DNA of 64,000 nucleotides from Parapristionchus giblindavisi (taxonomy: Eukaryota; Nematoda; Chromadorea; Rhabditida; Diplogasteridae), in contig CALSFV010000231.1 of the NCBI GenBank assembly GCA_943737045.1, forward strand, positions 496,001 through 560,000, written 5' to 3'. The notes beneath the pieces were generated by a model that made no database searches, had not been told where the DNA came from, and was given only the letters and a program-made list of their open reading frames with translations. Shown piece by piece: positions 55,812-64,000 of this stretch; positions within the stretch are counted from its first letter, which is position 1, and the number at the start of each line of letters is the position of its first letter. Both the position numbers and the translations under genes were made by a program.

Positions 55812-56279
55812 CGTACATGTAAAAATAGTTGTATCATGAACGGTGTGAATGGATCTGAACGGATCAGGCCGATCAAACGGGATTGTGAGCGAGAAGGCCA
55901 TTTTCGTTATTTTTCTTTCTTTTCATTGTTTTTCTTTCCTTCGAATCTACTGTATTGAAATAAATCACGCCAAGATATTGCCATTTAGCAAAAATCATTG
56001 CTTTACAAATGAATAAATTGTTCCGATTATACGCTGAATAAATGGGTCAATTTTGGTTCATTGGAGCAATTTATTCCTCGCGAAAATGATGATTTGTGTT
56101 AAATGGCAATATTTTGGCCTAATGAATTTCAATATAGTAGATTCGATGAAAAGAAAAACAATGAAAAGAAAGAAAAATAACAAAAATGGCCGGTTCGCTC
56201 ACAATCCCGTTTGATCGGCCTGAGCCGTTCAGATCCATTCACACCGTTCATGATACAACTATTTTTACATGTACGATAA
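55812..56279. mobile_element. Palindromic element, family TACATGTAAAAATAGTTG
   Basis: Arms inverted over about 180 bases (CGTACATGTAAAAATAGTTG, then GAACGGTGTGAATGG), ends flanked by AT/TA. A half copy lies at 50600-50870. Non-coding. 56280-56628 contains no recognised feature. Confidence 0.65.
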
Positions 56280-56628
56280 TTGCATGATTCCTGGGTATCC
56301 ACAAATCCTAGCATGCGCAGACTATCAATCAATCATTGAAACCATATCCTCCCCAATGGTTATGTGCTTGATAATTTTCAGTGTGTAGCCATGGACAATC
56401 TGTGATGTAAAAAAATCCGAAAAAAAAATTCCTTTGTTTTCTCATATTTTGTTTCTTCGATTTTTTTCAATCCGAATGAATGGAGAATAATGAGGAACAT
56501 AACAAATTGTTGAGCTGACAGACTCAGAATGAATTAAAATTGGACAAATACGGGAGATACACAATCACTGGTGCTTTTATGATGAAAATAAGTCTGCAAG
56601 CGATATGAAATTCCATGTGATATTTGAT

Positions 56629-59600
56629 TCACTCTATTAAACTTCGAACAGTAAGATTCATTCTGAAGTGAAGTAAAGATAATTATTTGTGTTAATAATG
56701 TAATCCAATTTGACCTACACTTTCTCAGAGTTTGGATCAGGCTCCATTCTCATTCGACGAAATAACTTGAGCAAGTATTTCCTGTTATTTGGAGTGACGA
56801 ACAAAAGAGCGATACTGTGAGCAGGAGAATGTAGTATAATAAGATAGTATGTGCTCAAACATATTTCTGAAAAAAAACATATTTAACTTATTCAAGAAAA
56901 AAAAACTCATTCAAAACGGCATTCAAATATTAAATTGTTTCATCGGTAAATAAAATATTTAATTAAATACAGAAATTATCATTTCATTGATCATATAAAA
57001 GCCATTACAAGAATATGAAATACTACACGACTCTCCACTTTTTGCACACTCTCTCGTTTAAAAAAATTCTTTTCGCAATCATACTCACCAAACGGAATTA
57101 ATTGTGTTACAATTCCGAATGAAATGGTGATGGAAGGAATGACTAAAAAGGAGACAGGAAGGCCCAGCTGAAAATGGTTGAGATCAGTTGAAGTTGAGAA
57201 AAGAATCGAAAAGCAGAGGAAACTCTCCTCTTGTTACACACTCTATCGTGTAGTTTTATTGAATTTGAAAAAAATAATTTAATTTTTATGGATGTTTTTC
57301 GGATTCAGGCCCTATCAGATTTGTGCAGCCGACGATCCCGTAATTTTAAAACTTTTGGGTTTGGGTAGACTATTTTTATGGATTTCAGCGATAGTTTTGC
57401 TTTAAAAAGGTGCAGTTTGAGACATTTGAACAAAAAAATAATTAATCGAACACTTTCTCCCCTTTTTCGTTCCGTTTATTTTCGTGACTATTGAACACCA
57501 CGCAATACCTGTACGACTAGAATAATTAACGCATCTCTTTGTGCTTTCCGTGATTTCTCACTGATAGTCTGAAAGTAAACGTATGTCCATTTGTGACTTT
57601 GAGAATTTGACAAAACGTTCCAATGCTTAATTCTCTGGTGTATTTAATAAGCGTGAAACAGAAACTCGGTCGATATCATTATATATCAGGCATCTTTCCT
57701 AAGAATTGACCAAAATCGACTGATTTACTACACACTTTTGAGTTGACCCCTCTTTTCTCCACAGTTTTCGCGTTCCATAGTCCCGGGAAAGATTATTTTA
57801 AAGGCTCATTCGATAGAGCTTGTTCACAGCTTTCATTTAAGCTTTTGAGAGACGATTTTCATGGGGATTTGGCTGAATTACGTCCAAAAAACTGCATTTA
57901 AATGCTGGTAGATCACTAATAGTCGCTTTGATCTACTCGCTATTGTCGGCTCCTTGACAGGATTGTCCTGCAACATAAGGGTGGGTGGGCTGAGAATCAT
58001 TTTGACGTCGATTAGCTCACTTATGTTTTTTTTGCTCTCACTGCAGCCAAACCAGCGAAAGGATTCCCTTTTGATGGTTCCTGGTATTGATTGACCAATG
58101 AATACCGAAGATATATTCAAGTTATAGCTATCTGGCTCTCTGGTCAAGTGATCGATGTTTCTCGAAGAATTCCAGAGCGAGTTTTCGTTGGACTGAATCT
58201 ATCCCATTCGACGTTGCCATCTGGGATGCTCATTTACTGGTCCGAACTGGAACATTCTCTCATATCTACAGTATTCATCGGTCAATCTGTACCAGGAACC
58301 ATCGGAAGGAACTCCTTTCGCTGGTTTGGCTGCAGTGAGAGCAGAGCGACCTTGGGTAAGCGTCTCGACGTCAAAATGATTCTCAGCCCACCCACCCTTA
58401 TGTTACAGGACAATCCTGTCAAGGAGCCGACGATAGCGAGTAGATCAAAGCGACTATTAGTGATCTACCAGCATTTAAATGCAGTTTTTGGACGTAATTC
58501 AGCCAAATCCCCATGAAAATCGTCTCTCAAGAGCTTAAATGAAAGCTGTGAACAAGCTCTATCGATTGAGCCTTTATAATCTTTCCCGGGACTATGGAAC
58601 GCGATCAATTCCTTAGGGAACGAAAAATTAAAAAGTTGTATTTTCACATTTTTATCTGAAAGTACACGAGAAAATACAGATTTCATCTGTTGGAAACTTT
58701 TTCCTAGCTCTACTGTGAGCCATGAAAATCGCATCGGAATGTGCCTCAACGACGAACTTTGACGTGAGCTCCTGGAGAGACGTTTGATCTACCATCCTTA
58801 CTACTCTTGATCTGGGATGTCCTACCCAAGGGGCATCGAAAACCGTGGAGAAAAGAGGGGGTCAACTCAAAAGTGTGTAGTAGAATCGGTCAATTCTTAG
58901 GAAAGATGCCTGATATATGTATTTATTTATGTATTTATTTATATTTATATACCACTTCTCGGAGTGACACATAGAGGTGGAAATATATGCCAAGCGCGAG
59001 GACTAGCGAGAAACAAGCCAACTGAAAAATAACGAGATTGAATATGTATAAACACCAACAATATCCATTTAGAAATAGATAAAATCGTAGTACTGGGGGC
59101 GCTCACAGATAAAAGATATGTAATTGTCGCAATAATCCTAGAATCTCGTTCGTATACGGCGTATATGCCTCGATCTTTGATCCACGCCAAATTGTATTCG
59201 GACTGAATGGAGTGTCATTTAAAAAGACACATTTAACTGTTTTCCTACTTTTCACCATGGTAATGTTGTATAACACGCCGTCTGAGAAAATCCACATAGG
59301 TGCGGTATTGACGAAAAAGTGCAGCTGTCGTGGAGCCTTTAATTATCACACATAAAACAGAAAAAATTCATTTTTCGTCAATACATATTTCAGAAAAATA
59401 TTTCAGTTGTTGAATTTTACAGATAGCGTGTTGTATGAAAAGCCAGAATTATGATGAATTGATTCGGGCTTCTGGATACTCTCAACATTACCCGAGCCAA
59501 AAGTTGTTAAACCGTTAGATATGTAGCCAGAGTCATGATGAAATGAAATACATTTTCGATTATCTCGTCGGTGTGTGATGTGTCGAAGGTATAAATTACA

Positions 59601-60309
59601 GCTGCTATTGCTACGATCGAATACATAAAGCCTATACCGCATTGAATAGCGATTACTTTTTTCTAGAAATACACAATGGTTATTACGATTGAATTATATG
59701 TAGTCTCGATAGCATTTTCATATCGGTCAAAGTGACCGATTATGATAGATATAATATTGATATGAAACAATTATAAAAGACCTTTTTTAACTTAAACATG
59801 CTTGAAGGCTTGATGAGCGCTTGGTGACGGTATAGCGTGCAAATTATAACAACTGCCGCCATGCATGAAAGTATGAATATTGATGATGCCTACGAATAAA
59901 AAAATGGTAACGGCTAGTTTGGCGGAAAACATACAAATTGATAATATATAGAAACACCCAATTTCCGGTACAAGCCTATGGAATATGCTCCTATTGTTGG
60001 GAATAATGGAAATATAAGCTGCATCACATCCAAATTGAAATCGTTCACTACACACAGGCACTTAAAGCACATATTTAAATAATAAATCAGTAAATGAGAA
60101 TGTACATGTTGCATGTTTTAAAAGGTTAAAAAAATACGCAATACCTGTATACATATTAAGAAGTTTCGGTATGTTCTCTGGTTTGGAGTAGTTTCTTTGA
60201 ACAAACAAATGAACGATAAGATGTTTAATATTGACGAAATACAATACAAAATATGTTGGCACCACAATACAATTTCTTGTAGTTCATAGGATATATAATA
60301 GTTATTCAT
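56629..60309 (-). CDS. Chemoreceptor R8, Str superfamily (srh/sri-like), open copy
   Basis: Exons: 60145-60309, 59935-60060, 59782-59889, 59513-59662, 59107-59202, 58953-59021, 57509-57568, 57089-57167, 56719-56866, 56629-56662. Every junction keeps frame with GT...AG ends, about 345 residues. It is the most diverged full copy: YRHQALIK, YTFDTSHTDEIIENV (others YPFD), SEYNLAWIKDRGIYAVYERD, TISEKSRKAQRDA, LGLPVSFLVIPSITISFG, LHSPAHSIALLF, tail MNLTVRSLIE-stop. Exon 4 is 150 bases and ends ...LATYLT. A 1.2 kb foldback element lengthens intron 6. Its promoter is nearly identical to that of R6 although the coding exons are not, suggesting promoter conversion or exchange. Confidence 0.75.
57682..58918. 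mobile_element. Palindromic element in R8 intron 6
   Basis: Ends TATATATCAGGCATCTTTCC and its inverse. Arms inverted for about 450 bases, and inside the arms there is a second inverted pair (about 57880-58110 and 58260-58500) that translates to similar peptides (NPVKEPTIASRSKRLLVIYQH). No transposase recognised. Confidence 0.7.
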
Positions 60310-60870
60310 AGCAATAATTCAAGTGAAGCAAGCGAGAGAAAATTGCTAAAAGCAACTGAACATTTCAGAATATAACAGGTGAATTTTAATAGCGCATAAT
60401 AAAACGCTAATTATCCCAACTGCAGCTCAATGAATATGTTTTTCGGTGTTGTTCTGATTTGAAAAGTTTCACTTGCTTCATTCTGTTTCATTCATTGAAG
60501 GTATTGTATTGCCGCACAAAATGTACTTGCGTAAGAAAATGACAAACTTTCTAGCCGAACTCGATTGCCTCTCCACTTACTCACACCTAACCCGTCTGAC
60601 CTTCGCCGCGCTGAATAGATATTCAAAAGAAATCGTACCAGTTTTTGAACTATGCTAAACAAGAAATTTTCATCGCGGACGCTCTCGATCAAAGAAAACA
60701 ACTAATTTTTCTGTCGGCAATATGAAAGGTATGATTTGGTATGTTTAAAGATTCTCATAGCTCTCCATGTCGGATGGAAAACAAGCTCCACGACCATTTC
60801 TCACGGATCATCGGGGATGCTGGAAGGAATCTATATTGATTTCAAGCAGACTAACCGAGGGGGTATCAGA
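60310..60870. other. R8 upstream block, near-duplicate of R6 upstream
   Basis: Almost identical to 47054-47600, with only scattered base changes. Confidence 0.6.
60374..60384 (-). promoter_or_regulatory. E-box-like site upstream of R8
   Basis: Minus strand ATTCACCTGTT, 65 bases before the R8 start, same position and sequence as at R6. Confidence 0.5.
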
Positions 60871-60941
60871 ACGGCAACAATCAAAACGGCAACAATCAAA
60901 ACGGCAACAATTAAAACGGCAACAATCAAAACGGCAACGGA
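60871..60941. repeat. 15-base tandem repeat, about five units
   Basis: Unit CGGCAACAATCAAAA, nearly perfect. It interrupts the duplicated upstream block: the R6 copy has normal flank at this point. Confidence 0.85.
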
Positions 60942-60995
60942 GTAGAACTCGGTTGGGAGTTGGCATAGCTTCCCTAAGTAGCATGCCTTATGCTA

Positions 60996-61519
60996 CAGTA
61001 TTCCAACTGTTGCTACCGTAACCTACCGTAACCCACTACCATAAATCAAAATGCGGGAAAATGCTGTTTTTCGTTCGGTAGAGGCACGATAGGGGTGAAC
61101 CGGCTTCAGTAACACTACCGTAACATGCTTACAGTAACCCAGACTAAAGTATTCGCTGTTGAATATCGCGAACTGACTTTTTTATGAACTAACTTTTATG
61201 ACTGTACTAAAGCTATGTCTCGTAGTGTTTTGATGGTTATTATCATTAGTCAAACAATAGAGAAAAGGCATGCACTCAACTCTACGTTCAGCACAACAAC
61301 ATATTTTTAAAAAGAAAAACATAAAAAAGTCAGTTCGCGATATCCAACAGTGAATACTTTAGTCTAGGTTACTGTAAGCATGTTACGGTAGTGTTACTGA
61401 AGCCAGTTCACCCCTATCGTGCCTATCGTGCATCCACCTATCGAAAAACAGCATTTTCCCGCATTTTGATTTACGGTAGTGGGTTACGGTAGGTTACGGT
61501 AGCAACAGTTGGAATACTG
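60996..61519. mobile_element. TA-flanked palindromic element, family CAGTATTCCAACTG
   Basis: Ends CAGTATTCCAACTGTTGC and its inverse, TA outside. Arms rich in TTACGGTAG-type repeats, inverted over about 220 bases. Confidence 0.8.
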
Positions 61520-61545
61520 TAGTGTAATGTATACAATGGCCGGGT

Positions 61546-61930
61546 TCTTAAACTTGTGGTTAACACACCAAGACTCGAGATTCCAATCTAAGCTTTATCT
61601 CCAACTTCAACCACAATTAAAGAATATTTGGTGACGGGAGACTTACTTAAAAGGGAGGTGTGAGTGACGGGGAGAAATAGGACGAGGAGAGAAGAGCAGG
61701 GAAGACCAAATGAAAGAGGCTTAAAGCCTCTATTTATATGCAATACTAATTAAATTAAAATGATAAGAAAGACAAGAACAGGGTAACCTAATTATAAAAC
61801 AAAGAAAGTACAATATGGTGCAGAAATCATTCTAATAAAAGGGAAAGGGGTTTAGGGGTCGAAAAGGGGAAAAGGGGAATAGGGGAGGCGGTTAGCCTGG
61901 GGTATATGGAGATAGGGAGTATCCCTAACA
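61546..61930 (-). repeat. Probable 3' LTR of a Gag-encoding retrotransposon
   Basis: On the minus strand a purine tract (about 61931-61945, GGAGGAGGGAGA) is followed by TGTTAGGG, a typical LTR start. A TATAAATA box lies inside (about 61732-61741). The LTR end is placed at ...CGGCCA near 61546, but the partner LTR is outside the window so length is approximate. Confidence 0.55.
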
Positions 61931-61963
61931 TCTCCCTCCTCCTGCGAAAATGAGCCTCCTGGC

Positions 61964-63823
61964 TCATAGGCGATTCTTCTTTCTTCTAAAATGACTGTTG
62001 ATGACGACCGAAAGTTCTATTCCTGAAAAACTATTTCCTCTTCTCGATACTTCGATCTCTTTCTTCTTATGGCCCGATTCTTCATATGGAGATATAATTT
62101 TATGATGTCTTACAGTATCTTGATTGATACAATTATTCTTCAATGGATATTCAGAATCATTATCAATATCAGATGGACCAATGGGGCAATCTTCCTCACG
62201 ACCCCTGTCAATCACCGTACCCTTACAGTATTTCAAGTTACTCTTCACAATATATCCTTTCCACATGAAACTTCGACATTCATTAACATATCCTTTTTCC
62301 TGACCATAATAAGATTTCAGTTTACCACGGAATCTTCCCCATTCCGTACGATTCCCCCAATCGTATCCATATCTACCTTTGTATCGATTACTATCGGATC
62401 TACTGTAACATTTGTAATATTGATTTACACTTCCTATATCTTCAGCAATTCTTTGAGAATCATGAAAAATCGCTACTTCCTCAATGTTCTCTGATTCATC
62501 ATTAACACTAGTAACACCCTTAACATTATTCTCACATCTTTTATTCTTTTGGGGATCCTTCCTTGTTCCACTAGTGCAATCAATATTCACCATATTTTCA
62601 GATTTTCGCTGCATGTTACCATGATCGATGGTTTGCTTCTTTAACATAGTAATCTCATTTACAGTACTACTTTGATTCACTACCACCTTGTCTAATTCTC
62701 TCAAACGCTCATCAAAATCTTGCAACAGCACATTTGATACTGTATCTTCCTTATTCTTATTCACGGCTTCATTATTCTCATGGTAATTGCACATAATACT
62801 CTTGCTATTCATACAATTGTCACGATTTTTATCAAATTCATACTCATGAAATAAGTGAAATAGTTCATTCGTATCACAATCAATACCTTTAGCCTCTATT
62901 ATTCCTCCTTTACCTTCATTATCACTAATAACACTATTGACACCAAATACACACACATCATTCTTCCCAATTACAGGTTGATTATCAAGCTTACTATTAC
63001 TACAAGTCACAAAATTCTTCAAATCACAATTATTATCCTCAGTCCTATTCGACGGTTTGACTCTTTGTTCACTTCTACCGTATCGCCTCTGATTACCGTA
63101 ACCTTGACTTTTACGCTTCATTCCATAACCATAGTAACCATAATAACCGTAATACACCATAGATGGACACCCATTGGCAACATGACCTATTCCACCACAA
63201 TTCGAACAAATATCGTTATGAAAATCATCATTCATATCTCTCACTCTTGGAAAACTTTGATCGATAATAATATTATTTGATCTACTGTTTCGAGTTAGAT
63301 AGTCATTATCACGCCTACATACATTATCAACATAATACTTATCAACCCGTCTTCCATCATCCTTTGAATGATTTAGACTACCATTCACTCTGTACACATA
63401 TTCCTTATTATAACCAACGACATCATCTACACGAGCATCATATGTTCCATCTAGTTTATCCTCAAACCAGCCTATTATCTCTCCATAATTCTCTCTCCTT
63501 TGTATAGTACTTGGCATAGTTTTCCAGATATCACTAGCCCTTCCTCTCAAGAATGATTCAAAATAAGAAATGCGTGAATGATCATCTAAATGTTTGAAAC
63601 GCAAAGTGAATTGCCTCTTGAACACATCGAATCTCTCATCTTTATTGGCATGAAAATTTTCCAAAGGCGGGAGCATAGATAGTCTCGCTTGTTCATTACT
63701 CTTTCTCAATGATGACTCCATTGCCTTCACAAACATATCCACATTCGACATTTGTTTATAGTCGGTCTGTTGAAACATATCCTCCCTATCACACAACAAA
63801 AATTTCAATCGATATAACCACAC
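61964..63823 (-). CDS. Gag-like polyprotein with CCHC zinc knuckle, 619 residues
   Basis: Residues about 40-130 look like a retrotransposon Gag capsid domain (ENFHANKDERFDVFKRQFTL, then SYFESFLRGRASDIWKTMP). A CCHC knuckle (CSNCGGIGHVANGC, spacing C-x2-C-x4-H-x4-C) is at about residues 205-218, followed by a Tyr/Gly-rich stretch (YYGYYGYYGYG). The C-terminal 380 residues are Asn/Asp/Lys-rich and unrecognised. The frame stops only about 20 bases before the polypurine tract and LTR, so no pol follows. It is either a Gag-only element or a pol-deleted derivative. The true start may be a later methionine (MFQQTDY or MSNVDM). Confidence 0.65.
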   Translation of the reverse strand: MWLYRLKFLLCDREDMFQQTDYKQMSNVDMFVKAMESSLRKSNEQARLSMLPPLENFHANKDERFDVFKRQFTLRFKHLDDHSRISYFESFLRGRASDIWKTMPSTIQRRENYGEIIGWFEDKLDGTYDARVDDVVGYNKEYVYRVNGSLNHSKDDGRRVDKYYVDNVCRRDNDYLTRNSRSNNIIIDQSFPRVRDMNDDFHNDICSNCGGIGHVANGCPSMVYYGYYGYYGYGMKRKSQGYGNQRRYGRSEQRVKPSNRTEDNNCDLKNFVTCSNSKLDNQPVIGKNDVCVFGVNSVISDNEGKGGIIEAKGIDCDTNELFHLFHEYEFDKNRDNCMNSKSIMCNYHENNEAVNKNKEDTVSNVLLQDFDERLRELDKVVVNQSSTVNEITMLKKQTIDHGNMQRKSENMVNIDCTSGTRKDPQKNKRCENNVKGVTSVNDESENIEEVAIFHDSQRIAEDIGSVNQYYKCYSRSDSNRYKGRYGYDWGNRTEWGRFRGKLKSYYGQEKGYVNECRSFMWKGYIVKSNLKYCKGTVIDRGREEDCPIGPSDIDNDSEYPLKNNCINQDTVRHHKIISPYEESGHKKKEIEVSRRGNSFSGIELSVVINSHFRRKKNRL

Positions 63824-64000
63824 GATAACTAATCACAATAATTTACTGTAGCAACTCAACTACTCAATACTTCAGTGCCTTAACACCTTAAGACCACAAG
63901 ATCTTCACGTCTCCAGACTCCACGAGACTCCAAACTCTCACCAAACCTCCAAACTTCAAGACCTCAACACCTCAATGTGCCTCAAAATCACAACACCACC
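63824..64000 (-). other. Leader of the Gag element, cut by the window edge
   Basis: Minus-strand leader with imperfect repeats of the GAGGT/GGAGTCT type. The 5' LTR and primer-binding site must lie beyond 64000. Confidence 0.35.

Noticed and set aside
62069..63507. Plus-strand ORFs of 76-141 residues
   Set aside because: Shadows of the 619-residue minus-strand Gag-like ORF.

Overview
The window looks like a piece of a nematode nuclear genome, most likely Caenorhabditis or a close relative. The evidence is a same-strand tandem array of divergent seven-transmembrane chemoreceptor genes of the Str superfamily (srh/sri type), introns of 42-80 bases with GT...AG ends, mono-G tracts, and a very high load of palindromic DNA transposons. 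No housekeeping gene was recognised. No expression or homology search was possible, so all exon models come from reading conserved splice sites and reading frames across paralogs.

Backbone: eight paralogous receptor loci, all on the minus strand, at 9258-12613 (R1), 15239-19812 (R2), 20091-31455 (R3), 34771-36873 (R4), 37501-41500 (R5), 44618-47053 (R6), 51693-53141 (R7) and 56629-60309 (R8). They share one ten-exon design whose exon lengths barely vary: 165, 126, 108, a variable exon 4, 96, 69, 60, 79, 148 and usually 34 bases. The 34-base last exon encodes a conserved tail ending PVNVR...AR-stop. R4 is the clean reference copy. R8 and R5 also read through in frame. R3 is open but its last exon is bypassed by an earlier stop. 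R1 has an unclear exon 4/5 junction. R2 has a 1.5 kb element inside exon 4, R6 has a stop in exon 4, and R7 has a one-base slip and has lost exons 6-10. Orphan last exons (15005, 55659) and inverted exon-1 fragments (about 49991, 51547) mark further lost copies. An E-box-like motif (CACCTG core) lies 46-65 bases upstream of the start of R1, R2, R4, R6 and R8.

Region by region: 1-9250 is repeat-rich (a palindrome split by a mariner relic, several TA-flanked foldback elements, a tRNA-like repeat) with two weak small-gene candidates. 9258-31455 holds R1-R3; R3 is stretched to 11 kb by nested palindromic elements in its introns. 31456-47900 holds R4-R6 with hAT-type and TTAA-type MITEs and a second mariner relic. 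48014-49691 is a young, short LTR retrotransposon (157-base LTRs with one difference, 5-base target duplication) carrying a Gag-like ORF with three 38-residue repeats. 49698-53141 holds promoter fragments and R7. 53374-55389 is a non-LTR reverse transcriptase fragment plus a palindrome. 56629-60309 is R8. 60996-64000 is a foldback element followed by the 3' LTR, polypurine tract and a 619-residue Gag-like ORF of a second LTR element that runs off the right edge.

The strongest story is how the paralogs act as built-in empty sites: comparing copies fixes the insertion points and target duplications of several element families (TA, TTAA, CT), while 8-base direct repeats identify hAT-type ones. 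One insertion appears to have rebuilt a splice acceptor through its own target duplication.
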